From Flavobacteriaceae bacterium (lineage in GTDB: Bacteria > Bacteroidota > Bacteroidia > Flavobacteriales > Flavobacteriaceae), in contig PXFS01000034.1 in the NCBI GenBank assembly GCA_003564185.1, forward strand, positions 1-32,116: DNA of 32,116 nt, written 5' to 3'. Below the pieces are notes generated by a model. The model worked only from the letters and a program-made list of their open reading frames with translations, did not search any database and had not been told where the DNA came from. Of this stretch, positions 25,301 to 32,116 are shown in pieces. The position numbers were made by a program, and so were the translations under genes. Positions within the stretch are counted from its first letter, which is position 1. Each line of letters begins with the position of its first letter.

Positions 25301-26602
25301 TTTACTCATCGAGATCTTTATATGTGGATGCGTTCTGAACTAAGTAGTTTATATCGCAAATCTTACAATGAAGCCCTAAGTCTTGCAAAACAAGCTGAGC
25401 AATGTTTTCATTTTGAGCTCTGGGGCGACCAAGGACCTACCACAGATAATTATATTTTAGATGATCACTGGGACGGATTAAAAAAAGGCTTATTGTCTGG
25501 TGAAAAATTAGAACGTCAATTACGCAGTATGCAAAAAAGCTACGACGATCAAAATGAAAGGCTATTTGAGTTAAGAAAGAATGTGTCGCTCTCTGAAATA
25601 GATTCAGGTGCTTTATTAAGGTTAAAGCGTACAGGAAAAACTACCTTCAGTATTCCAGAATTTCTTTTTGATCTTGACTTTGCGGGACAGTACCAACGAC
25701 GCATTAAATCTGTAGCCATTACTATACCTTGTGTGACAGGTCCTTATGGTAATATTACTGCAAGACTATCATTAACGGGTAATCTAGTCCGGAAAGATGC
25801 TACACTCATCAATAATGAATACGAAAAACAGGATAACGACACACGGTTCCGTAACGGTATATCCCCTTCCCAAAGTTTAGCTACAACCATAGGTACAAGT
25901 AGTGCTAATCGTGACAGTGGTCTATTTGAACTCAACTTCAATGATGAACGCTATCTCCCATTTGAAGGAGCCGGAGTGATTAGTGACTGGGTATTGGAAC
26001 TCCCTACAGCATACAAGCAGTTCAATTATGATTCAATTAGTGATGTGATTCTTCATATTGATTATACAGCTAGAGAAAACACAGGAACTTTCAAAACTGC
26101 TGTCAATTCATTTCTAAGTGATAATTTGAATTCAGCTCTTGAAATAGATGCTGGGTGGAATGAACTCATCAGTATCAAATCACAATTTTCTGATGCGTTT
26201 TATAAGTTTTTAAATCCTGCTGAAGAACAAAATATGGAGGCTGACTTTGTAATTACCAACAAGCAATTTCCCTATATCTTCAATGGTTTAGAAACAAAAA
26301 TAACCAATATGATGATGATTATTCAGCCTAAAGAAGAATTTGTTGATGAGTTTAATACCAACCAAGTAAAAGTTATTCTTGGGGATGCTGATAACCTCCC
26401 TACTCAAGAAACTATGCTTTATGGTAATAGCGACAAAGAGAAAACATATCAATTGCTCTATGCAGATTTTAATTATTCTCCGTCAATTCAGGGAACAGAA
26501 AAGAAAATTACAATGAAAAAGATGGCTGATAGATCAACTCCTGTGGTAGCTCCTGAGAAAGTAGAGGATATCTTACTCTTAGTAAGTTTTGAAAAATCAT
26601 AA
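16367..26602 (+). CDS. Tc toxin subunit A (TcA), 3411 aa, with Ig-like domains
   Basis: One intact giant frame. Order of parts: a unique N-terminal region (1-165); two Ig-like domains (about 168-330; the second has YQWRKD near 278 and SDSGFYDCVVSN near 303); a carboxypeptidase-regulatory-like sandwich (about 330-425); a VRP1-type segment with C865-A-C-E-H-C870 followed by PAAYLVDLL; the ABC_toxin_N region (WEANRKVFMYPENWL, about 1866); a neuraminidase-like beta domain (HHSYYHRKWIDDAYFTPWQE, about 1955-1975); a conserved FYTHYHPYAND segment; and a pore/coiled-coil region from about 2705 (ALFEPPIDPGAI) with long helices and a Gly/Ala/Ser-rich stretch (about 2840-2915). The C-terminal TcB-binding domain (about 3095-3411) starts with FSIPEFLFDLDFAGQYQRR. 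Family members form a pentameric pore that docks TcB-TcC and injects the TcC toxin. No signal peptide is seen. It is well above the usual 2300-2500 aa because of the extra N-terminal domains. The TcB gene follows after 140 bp. Confidence 0.94.
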   Translation: METIPTDSTQNQWVDYIKTFPIGQQVVIQSLRKTYQNEFGITDFRQFEKRLKTETQILFSELSRLPSGTEFIISLSQWLKEKALGVRDWNEYPVRFDDFEEPFATIISEYYSNLRKISVEQFQDLPDNVIAYDIVFSLPSFNKEFWQYYIEILATQYAEFLEGLQIIEQPKSVNGCPGEIKTFTVVTNLSKVSYQWRRDGRDIRGETNDTFKIKLLAGDNLAKISVLVIGEDTSVLSTSAIIRVEVPQIIDQPADASVQSGNSVSFSISVNGENINYQWRKDNIPLKGETSPILKLEEAQFSDSGFYDCVVSNDCQSIISQKASLVVLDNYMVKGKVIMADQSPAINYLVQAYHYENGVKYLLGESHTNNDGNYMVPFTAEQFGLKWKGKANLFVVVTSQGINQKSPLILGAKKVQEINVITSQLDIKAISEYFKLKEWFDTNVPNFDWNNVTQDDVETFTKSSRLFESWVKSYSQARFISQSLEDVEGYYGMIRTKSGFKTIDFINLKKEEVESALNLAKERNYISSTFDETNITNQLSLNYDNEVESLIESNTDNDIKKFVDLVDFGGASVAIKKKFFELYRENRDTPKKFWLEVDTNLSDFSQSLKLVSQMGAVTSSNFDLMNEIKRTHSFNTAQDLVKLTEIDLETSIQNAGNPIPAYIQGETLSERRKNYAQWISGQIEEAYPTSYMAERISEEPDFPSKTDFSTFFGNNSNFNLGKEPIHEYLSKNENALAGITDPEEFTLNLLKLQRFHTIAPKDKKAIVSKSLFNKNYQSAPDIAITTYETFVNELSADIGEITASQVYASAREVTARSINLAGKYNQSLNSTEFSVVSGNKLDSYSNRLKDIFPDIETLLGETDYCACEHCKSIFGPAAYLVDLLKYSQNIKSENLSLYHVLNQVYSDLNQPRRGDMPKIDLTCKNTNVPLPAIDIVNELLCKLTHDSFPDSRQTTWTEEELRIAPKYPPTNQINEILATNEFPWKLPFDYFTQLIDLQLPIANVSREEISWNLPKVDGDTTSDGELQEIRAISSLSVSKSTWLMLIMKEFNIHSVYNVSGSINDYFEDSSGNLLVKKFIDHIGISFVRFQDLLKITTLNPYEPNGNRKYTISYEDDECSLEKARVSGVENFYKRLYYIEKLSTSLKWDLRNADLFVRGYNLVTAVDNSNSIELEKSLKDIALIKKLASKLGMDLYHTLSWFTSLNTTTYKEDELSQFETIYLNPEVAYTYSDIEKNGLLLNNQRTDLLSPSTLNEMKNVILSSLQISGKSLDLIVSSGWLGESSYVMEVNFVRLQQLYAVTNLATNLNVDISSLIMLWKAYTSNTNSPIQNTYQDIENLIDFVDFVLQLKASSFTIDEVDKLFNYSDLERVLPIGDVTDFLNKLRSTLKEQWQQKINNVDKTQKGIHFLLSTQTLSNVSDVDINNIDIIIRGEYNETDQEVLIDWWNSEFELINFINIDTDDFREKVINISDPSYLTDPKNRIEYIYTVFFEAQQVAPETVTLTETVFTKYTGQFAVEEFVSQFLEDYPQVSPLQNTLLTDSNYLHSLTDTSIPIINVFTNKTEFVENELPIKFDNFPEVYNSYYLIFKNLSFLSKFQHIDKYYSLFYNYRPENWPNPVKFPVTDVSGISTKGLQKVFELYEAEKNHALDKSELFIMMLGVHQGSLENQDNVRLQLSKLTEWSLAEINHLTNSSGFNFEGEYYLESDWIYKLNKAFYTASKLEIEPSVVQELNKLIFLRSDASAVQQTIRKSLVGSTGTEKLIEANDSLRESLRDALVGYVIFKTDVLDNELFEKSKAGLSDFLLTDIEKSACGKTTRVRQALSAIQMLMQRALMGLERLDGVSSTFEVPNGPAEEWIWRKNYRVWEANRKVFMYPENWLLNETRDDQTYLYRNFVEELSQSNVTDESARRAVTNYLKELNEIAKLQIAQIYQEGESVGNARRRNLTNTTHIFARTQNDHHSYYHRKWIDDAYFTPWQELPIDIEGEHLIPTKYSGRLWLFWPIFVEKAIEDEEVSSELSNVPTPQDGRFSATPAQPNKYYEISIAWTTEFRGQWQPKKMSKVKFTTKGISFGEKSSYYFYTDVGDNNDLILTPVFYRPGLRNVDSDVENYTPNTFNQSMRFSGSNSQPELLNESVISSNALLAGAKPFYMHNRFGSNDPIPRLSSGAFPTDPAVNRLITSTTKSLATLPQEFPHNSTRSDYAFFYEDQDRIFFANPEADTSQNIDDVSVSTLEALGATIVRAMTKKTLETTGRSNLLNITGPGNLTPENQQVPVLSDIDGTPYYGSNNSNNVIIGGGDEDDTDFTITKPIIFVPIEPEDPEDSSTPLLPSHRFYTHYHPYANDFYQEVNRYGLRGIYQPIQQNLKRQLAQSGFDFDEVYQPSTGVIPKFPIEDIDFSSFGAYSVYNWELFLHVPLTVAQNLTANYRFAEAQDWLHHIFDPTDSEGETPQRFWKIKPLYNFSAVDTEEELIDLMNGKDENLQKLIKLWEKDPFNPHLIARFRVSTYMRRIIMVYIENLLAWADQLFTTDTMESINEAFQIYMLAWRILGERPEKLPSQEKNPKNIDELLGQDPTSNLNALAQLSDVVSTNIINTAVSFTPSVWQSPAIQLNTLPVYNESISSGLSDNITTSNAMVSQQILPLQDEDSSTYNPAADQFTQAAESMNTMGYFCVLPNTQMYDYWDTVEDRLFKIRNCLNIAGEERSLALFEPPIDPGAIIAALASGQSLGAAISGITAPLPYYRFRYLLNNCFALVQEVKGLGQSMLSALEKADSGELTLLREQHQQNVLEAVRKVKIHAVEEAEQSLLALQAQQENVKYREQFYRNRKYTIAEEENYISGMQTANVLTSSATGLTAVSGILRNFPSISAGINGAFGSPHFSAEVNGEQLAATTSAASSILQFSAGIASSKAGIENTKGSWKRRQDDWTFQAESAKKEVLQIDELISAAEIRIEMAKRDLDAHDRQIKNAVETQQVIDTQFTHRDLYMWMRSELSSLYRKSYNEALSLAKQAEQCFHFELWGDQGPTTDNYILDDHWDGLKKGLLSGEKLERQLRSMQKSYDDQNERLFELRKNVSLSEIDSGALLRLKRTGKTTFSIPEFLFDLDFAGQYQRRIKSVAITIPCVTGPYGNITARLSLTGNLVRKDATLINNEYEKQDNDTRFRNGISPSQSLATTIGTSSANRDSGLFELNFNDERYLPFEGAGVISDWVLELPTAYKQFNYDSISDVILHIDYTARENTGTFKTAVNSFLSDNLNSALEIDAGWNELISIKSQFSDAFYKFLNPAEEQNMEADFVITNKQFPYIFNGLETKITNMMMIIQPKEEFVDEFNTNQVKVILGDADNLPTQETMLYGNSDKEKTYQLLYADFNYSPSIQGTEKKITMKKMADRSTPVVAPEKVEDILLLVSFEKS

Positions 26603-26742
26603 TATTTCAATTTCCAAAAAGAGAATATATGAGCCATAACATGAAAATATAATTAAAATTCAGCCACACGGCATTAATGATTTGAATTAAAAATTTTCTG
26701 TAAAAATATTTTTTTCTGAAATGCATTAATAAATAAACAGAA

Positions 26743-29700
26743 TTGGATAAAGATAAAGACATACCAAATATAAAGAGCGCGAATAAGACGGAAGCAACCA
26801 ATACTGGGACAGCTCAAGAAACAACTGCTACCAGTAAAACCACAGCAGCTTCTGGAGAGGCTTCAGCACCTGCTGTAGAGTTACCCAAAGGAGGTGGAGC
26901 CATTAGAAGCATAGGTGAAAAGTTTTCAGCCAATCCAGTGACTGGAACAGCTTCTCTATCCATTCCTTTGCCGACAAGTAAGGGGCGTAACGAATTTCAA
27001 CCCGAACTTAGTCTGGCTTACAATTCTGGCGGCGGGAATAGCCCTTTTGGAATGGGATGGAATGTAGAGGTGGCTTCTATTACTCGTAAAACAAATAAAG
27101 GGCTACCTAATTATACGCCAGAAGATGTTTTTTTGCTCGCTGGTGCAGAAGATTTAGTCCCCGTCCTAGATGGCAATGGGGCTATTTATGAGCGTGATGA
27201 AACAGATAATTTGGTTTATAGGTACCGTCCACGGGTAGAAGGACTTTATCACCGTATTGAACGTTGGGAAAATAAAAATAGTGGTATCAGCCATTGGCGA
27301 TTGACCGATAAGGAGAATGTGACTTCGGTCTTTGGAGAGCAACAACAAGCAAGAGTCTTTAATCCTAATAACGAGAGAAATGTGTTTGAATGGATGATTG
27401 AAAAGCGTTTCGATGCTTTAGGCAACATCATTCAGTATGAATACAAGCGTGAAAACGAAGAAAATGTTAATAGGGGGCATAGCTGGGAAAGTCTAAGGTT
27501 AAGGAATGGAGAGTCTTTTAACCGACTTTACCCCAAAAAACTGTTCTACGGAAACACGCAAATGTACCCATCTTCTTCCTTTGAATCGGCTAACGATTGG
27601 CATTTTCAGGTGGTCTTTGATTACGGAGAACATGATTTGACAAAGCCTACACCGTTTCCTGAGAATTCTTGGAAGGTTCGTCAAGATCCTTTTTCTACCT
27701 ACAACGCAAGATTTGAGTTACGCACCTATCGCCTCTGTCATCGGATATTGCTTTTTCATCAGTTTTCTAACGAAAATGAAGGAAATCCTTTGTTGGTAAA
27801 AGCATTAGAATTGAACTATGAGGAGAGCCCGACAGCCACACAATTAACTTCTGTAAAACAACGAGCTTATAGAAATGGTATATCAGAAACAATTCCTGCA
27901 CTAAAATTTTCCTACACCCGTGCTAAAGTTAATCCTATCGTGAAAAAGCTTGATTCGGAGAGCATCCAAAATCTGCCAGCTGGCTTAGGAAATAATTACC
28001 GTTGGGCAGACCTGTATGGGGAAGGGATTTCAGGTGTACTTACACAAAGTGCCAATGCTTGGTTCTACAAGCCTAACCGAGGAGATAAAAACTATTACAA
28101 AGATCATCCACAGGATGAGCAACCTCAACCTGTTCCAGAATTGGGAACGATGTCTAGATTGAAAAGTCATCCCACACCCGGTACTACGGCAGACTTACAG
28201 GATATCGATGGAGATGGTCAGCCTGAAGTTGTAGTAAGGCAACCTGGACTTCATGGCTTTTTTAAATGGGAGGCTGATAGCCCAAAAGCTTTTTTTCAAG
28301 CTTTTGATGGAGCGCCTAATCTAGATTGGGAGAGTCCAGATTTGCGTTTTGTAGATCTCACTGGAGATGGATTGGCTGACATTTTAATTACAGAGCAAGA
28401 CCAAATAGAATGGGTTCAATATCATAATGACCCTCCAGGATATGATAAACCCAAAAAAATTGCCAATGCCCTAGAAGAAGAAAAAGGCCCCCGAGTGGTC
28501 TTTTCTAACGGAAAACAAAATATTTTTTTAGCAGATATGAGTGGCGATGGCCTATCAGATTTATTACGCATAGAGAATGGCTCGGTATCTTATTGGCCTA
28601 ACCTAGGTTATGGACATTTTGGTGCCAAGGTGGCAATGGGTAACATATCCCAATTTGACCGCAGAGACTTTTTTGACGCGAGTCGCATCCGCTTAGGGGA
28701 TACAGATGGCAGCGGTACAACAGATATCATTTACTTGGGTGTACAGAAAACCACTTACCATCTCAATCAGTCGGGCAATAGTTTAGCAGCGCCTGTAGAG
28801 CTAGAGCTCTTTCCTAGGATGGACAATTTGGAAAATGTAAGCCTTACTGATGTTTTTGGAAATGGCACCGCTTGTTTGGTGTGGAGCAGCCCGGAAGAAA
28901 AAGCCAAACCTTTTCAAATTCGTTATATCGATTTAATGGGGCAAAAGCCTTATCTCTTAGAAGAAACAGACAACAGTATGGGCGCACTGCGTAAATTTAG
29001 TTATGCACCCTCCACCAAGTTTTATCTACGAGACCAGCGGAACGGAACGCCATGGGCTACCAAGCTGCCTTTTCCAGTTCAAACCCTAGAACGAGTGGAA
29101 ATTTACGAACAGATTACGGCAAGACGTTTTGTAAGCCGTTATGCCTACCACCACGGTTATTTTGATCCTCACGAAAGGGAATTCCGTGGATTTGGAATGG
29201 TGGAACAATGGGATAGCGAAAATTACAATTCTTTTCAACGTCCTGCACTTTATAGTGTGGGGAGCAATGCCTTAGAAGAAGAAAGCCATACGCCACCAAT
29301 TTATACCAAAAGCTGGTTTCATAATGGGTATTACAGTAAAACCACAGCTTTAGAAAAAGCCTACCAAAAAGAATATTGGAAAGGAGATGATGAGGCTTGG
29401 CATTTACCATCCGTAGTTTTTTCACCTCAACAATATGCCAATTGGATGCCAGATGAATTACGGGAAGCTCACCGAGCATTAAAAGGCAGCCTACTGCGTC
29501 AGGAAATTTATGGTCTCGATGCTACGGATAAAGAAGGCATGCCCTATCAGGTAACCGAAAATAGCTTTTTCACCCATTTATTACAGAAAAAAAAGCATAA
29601 TCATCATGCAATATTTCGGACGCTTCAGCGTGAATCGCTCACCTTTGCCTATGAACGTGAATCTACAGACCCGCGTATCAATCACCAGCTCACAATGGAG

Positions 29701-32116
29701 ACAGACAGCTATGGGAACGTACTCCAAGCTGCTCAAGTAGCTTACCTAAGACGGGGTTCGGGTCACCAACCCGAACAACAAAACACTTATATTTCGGTAA
29801 GTCAGGCGAGTTTCATCAATAAAACAGATAGCCTTAGCTTCTATCGTATTGGTGCGCCTGAAGAGCAAAGTTTATGGGAGTTTAGCAGCAATACCAACCC
29901 AATTTCTGAAAACAATCGCCCACCTTGGAGACCTGATGAACTAAAAAATGCGATCGATAATGCAACGCTAACTCCTCCAGAAACAAATTTTTCTGGCACT
30001 GGAAACGAAAAACAACTCCAGAGCCAAACTTACAACACCTATTACAGCCAAGATTTAGCCAATGAACTTCCTGTAGGAGAAATTGCCGCTCATGGCTTGC
30101 CGTATCGCAATTACCAATTGGCTTTTACAGAAGGTTTAATCAATAACATTTACAACTCTGGAACGACCCGAATCGACCTCAATACTTCACCTAATCCAAT
30201 CACGGAAAGTGGCTACATAGAGACTTCTTTTAGCACATCTGGAAACTGGTGGGTGCCTTCGGGAAGAATGATTTTTGATGCAAATAGCTTTTATCTTTTA
30301 AATGAACAACACGATCCTTTTGGAGGGATAACCAAGTTTACTTATGATGATTATAACCTACTGATTACACAGGTTGAAGATGCAATTGGAAATAAAACCT
30401 GGGTAGAAAATGAATATGTGGGCTTGCAGCCTTGGCAAATTACCGATGCCAACGGCAACCGTCAAGCGGTAGAGTTGGATGCACTAGGACGGGTAACAGC
30501 CCAAGCCGTGATGGGCAAAGCACCTTCAGATCCAGATTACCCCGGTTATGAACAAGGCGATTCTTTAGCTGTCCCGGGAACAACATTCACCTATGACTTA
30601 CATGCGTTTGAACAACATGGAACTCCAGCTTCAGTAAAGGTCGTCAAACGGGAAACGCATATCCATTCCCCCAATGCCAATAATGAAACCTTAACAGAGG
30701 TGGCTTATACTGATGGACTGGGCAAGGAACTGCAACGGCGGGTACAATTTGGTCCCGAGTCTTCGGGAGAAAACGAGACAATGCCAGTTACAGTAACTGG
30801 TCGGCAAATTAAGAACAACAAAGATTTGGTGGTGGTACAATACGAACCTTATTTGAGTACAGGTCTAGCCTATAGTGAAAACACACCGCCAGAAGCTGCT
30901 AAAATACGCATGACTTATGATGCTTTAAACCGCTTGGTCCGGACAGATTTTGAAGACGGCACCTTTACAAAAGTAGGCTTTAATGCTTGGCAACAAAGGG
31001 AATATGATCAAAACGATACGGTAATGGATAGCCAATGGTACATCCACCGAGGCAGTCCCGACCCTTCCGGCAATGAACCCAGTGATCCAGAAGAACGGGC
31101 AGCTTGGCTAGCGGCTAAAGCCTACAATACCCCTCGGGTACTCGAATTAGACCCTCTGGGACGTATGTTTTTAAGACGTAACGATAACGGAAGCGATGGC
31201 TCTCCAGTATTTTATGATACCCGATTTGAATTAAGCATCAAAGGGAACAAACAAAAAATGATAGATGCCCGTGGAATGACGACGGCGTATAAAACTGGCT
31301 TGCACGACCCCAAAGTAGGAGAAGAAGGCGAAGAAGAACAACTTTGGAGTCTGATTGATAACCCGGATAGCGGAAAAACTTGGTTATTAACAGATGTCGC
31401 CAATAAGCCTGCCTATAAATGGGATAGCCGTGGTTATCAACAGCGAATGAGCTATGATATAGCCCAACGTCCCATAGAGAAATGGGTAAAACAGCCCAAT
31501 GAAACCAACGAAGTTCTAAAGCAACAAAGTCTTTATGGAGAAGCGGCAACGGCTCCCCGTGCCAAAAACTTACTCAATCAAGTTTTTGAACAATTTGATC
31601 AATCAGGGAAACAGAGTTTTAAGGAATATGATTTTAAAGCCAATTTAAAATCTGAAGAACGCCAGTTTGCACAGGTTTTTGATGCGGTGTTGGATTATAG
31701 CGGGAACGTGCCTTTAAATGAGGAAATTTATACCAATTCTTACGACTATGACGCCCTAAACCGTCCAACCAGCAAAACTACTCCCGATAACAGCACCTGC
31801 AAATACAGCTACGCTAAAAATGCGATGCTAGAAAGTGAAACAGTAGATGTTCGCAATAGTGGCAGTGACCAGGATGCAATAAACGATATAAACTATAATG
31901 CCAAAGGCCAACGCACAGACATCTACTATGCCAATGGCAGCAAAACAAAATACGAGTACAACCCTAAAACCTTTCGAATTGAAAGAATTTTAACTACACG
32001 AAACAATGGGGTTGATATTCTCCAAGAATTGTTGTATATTTACGATGCAGCAGGCAATATTACCCAAATGAAAGACGATGCGCAACAGACAATATATTTT
32101 GCAAACCAAGTGGTAG
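26743..32116 (+). CDS. TcB with Rhs/TcC-like extension, 3' end outside window
   Basis: Open for 1791 codons to the window edge. An in-frame TAA lies 9 nt upstream of TTG 26743 and the next ATG is deep inside the SpvB domain, so TTG is the likely start (MDKDKDIPNIKSAN). A Thr/Ala/Ser-rich leader (to about 47) precedes the SpvB domain (GGGAIRSIGEKFSANPVTGT at about 50, GMGWNVE at about 104). FG-GAP/VCBS-type repeats include DIDGDG at 487, ADMSGDG near 598 and GDTDGSG near 650. The TcdB middle domain (about 737-830) has RKFSYAPSTKFYLRDQRNG and YHHGYFDPHEREFRGFGM. Rhs repeats follow (YDALNR at 1392 and 1669, YDAAGN at 1767). TcB/TcC form the cocoon that holds the toxic C-terminus. A standalone TcB usually ends near 1500 aa, so this is probably a TcB-TcC fusion whose hypervariable toxin end lies beyond the edge. 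Confidence 0.9.
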   Translation, partial: MDKDKDIPNIKSANKTEATNTGTAQETTATSKTTAASGEASAPAVELPKGGGAIRSIGEKFSANPVTGTASLSIPLPTSKGRNEFQPELSLAYNSGGGNSPFGMGWNVEVASITRKTNKGLPNYTPEDVFLLAGAEDLVPVLDGNGAIYERDETDNLVYRYRPRVEGLYHRIERWENKNSGISHWRLTDKENVTSVFGEQQQARVFNPNNERNVFEWMIEKRFDALGNIIQYEYKRENEENVNRGHSWESLRLRNGESFNRLYPKKLFYGNTQMYPSSSFESANDWHFQVVFDYGEHDLTKPTPFPENSWKVRQDPFSTYNARFELRTYRLCHRILLFHQFSNENEGNPLLVKALELNYEESPTATQLTSVKQRAYRNGISETIPALKFSYTRAKVNPIVKKLDSESIQNLPAGLGNNYRWADLYGEGISGVLTQSANAWFYKPNRGDKNYYKDHPQDEQPQPVPELGTMSRLKSHPTPGTTADLQDIDGDGQPEVVVRQPGLHGFFKWEADSPKAFFQAFDGAPNLDWESPDLRFVDLTGDGLADILITEQDQIEWVQYHNDPPGYDKPKKIANALEEEKGPRVVFSNGKQNIFLADMSGDGLSDLLRIENGSVSYWPNLGYGHFGAKVAMGNISQFDRRDFFDASRIRLGDTDGSGTTDIIYLGVQKTTYHLNQSGNSLAAPVELELFPRMDNLENVSLTDVFGNGTACLVWSSPEEKAKPFQIRYIDLMGQKPYLLEETDNSMGALRKFSYAPSTKFYLRDQRNGTPWATKLPFPVQTLERVEIYEQITARRFVSRYAYHHGYFDPHEREFRGFGMVEQWDSENYNSFQRPALYSVGSNALEEESHTPPIYTKSWFHNGYYSKTTALEKAYQKEYWKGDDEAWHLPSVVFSPQQYANWMPDELREAHRALKGSLLRQEIYGLDATDKEGMPYQVTENSFFTHLLQKKKHNHHAIFRTLQRESLTFAYERESTDPRINHQLTMETDSYGNVLQAAQVAYLRRGSGHQPEQQNTYISVSQASFINKTDSLSFYRIGAPEEQSLWEFSSNTNPISENNRPPWRPDELKNAIDNATLTPPETNFSGTGNEKQLQSQTYNTYYSQDLANELPVGEIAAHGLPYRNYQLAFTEGLINNIYNSGTTRIDLNTSPNPITESGYIETSFSTSGNWWVPSGRMIFDANSFYLLNEQHDPFGGITKFTYDDYNLLITQVEDAIGNKTWVENEYVGLQPWQITDANGNRQAVELDALGRVTAQAVMGKAPSDPDYPGYEQGDSLAVPGTTFTYDLHAFEQHGTPASVKVVKRETHIHSPNANNETLTEVAYTDGLGKELQRRVQFGPESSGENETMPVTVTGRQIKNNKDLVVVQYEPYLSTGLAYSENTPPEAAKIRMTYDALNRLVRTDFEDGTFTKVGFNAWQQREYDQNDTVMDSQWYIHRGSPDPSGNEPSDPEERAAWLAAKAYNTPRVLELDPLGRMFLRRNDNGSDGSPVFYDTRFELSIKGNKQKMIDARGMTTAYKTGLHDPKVGEEGEEEQLWSLIDNPDSGKTWLLTDVANKPAYKWDSRGYQQRMSYDIAQRPIEKWVKQPNETNEVLKQQSLYGEAATAPRAKNLLNQVFEQFDQSGKQSFKEYDFKANLKSEERQFAQVFDAVLDYSGNVPLNEEIYTNSYDYDALNRPTSKTTPDNSTCKYSYAKNAMLESETVDVRNSGSDQDAINDINYNAKGQRTDIYYANGSKTKYEYNPKTFRIERILTTRNNGVDILQELLYIYDAAGNITQMKDDAQQTIYFANQVV

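Overview
The window looks like Bacteroidota chromosome, most likely marine Flavobacteriia. It is AT-rich (about 25-30% G+C in single 60-base lines counted by hand, rising to 50-55% at the far right). It has Lys/Asn/Ile-rich proteins, a TAnnTTTG-type -7 promoter element and flavobacterial palindromic repeats. No rRNA, tRNA or CRISPR array was recognised.

Layout. (1) 1-3804, plus strand: two secreted-type amidohydrolase genes. The first is cut by the window edge and has a complete HxH metal site. The second has lost that motif. (2) 3987-14346, minus strand: an array of seven gene cassettes separated by attC-like imperfect palindromes of about 140-195 bp (A to G, plus a bare R' boundary, H). In five of seven units the cassette's 5' end is the reverse complement of the R'' box at its own 3' end. 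That is the arrangement expected of integron cassettes, but no integron integrase is present, so this is best described as an attC cluster without integrase. The cargo is: a small membrane protein; a zeta-toxin-like kinase with a 50-aa partner; a lipoprotein; a GNAT-like protein with a 54-aa basic partner; an exported protein with a poly-A frameshift; a membrane-protein gene broken by an IS3 element inside an IS66 remnant and also by a nonsense codon; and a 4.2 kb three-gene operon. (3) 14875-15336, plus: a lipoprotein, followed by about 1 kb without genes that carries a palindromic dispersed repeat. (4) 16367-32116, plus: a Tc (toxin complex) locus. It holds a 3411-aa TcA with N-terminal Ig-like domains, then a TcB gene that runs on into an Rhs/TcC-like region and leaves the window still open.

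The most interesting system is the three-gene cassette at 10290-14305: a ParB/Srx-domain protein, an OLD-like ABC ATPase-TOPRIM protein with a Walker A lacking its usual glycine, and a D12-class (Dam-like) adenine methyltransferase. It is tightly coupled, packaged as a mobile cassette and sits among toxin-like cassettes. It is a good candidate for a self-protecting anti-phage or restriction-type system. I do not recall a named system with exactly this composition, and the function is inferred. The Tc locus is a separate, probably complete TcA plus TcB-TcC delivery system, but its toxic C-terminal payload lies beyond the right edge.
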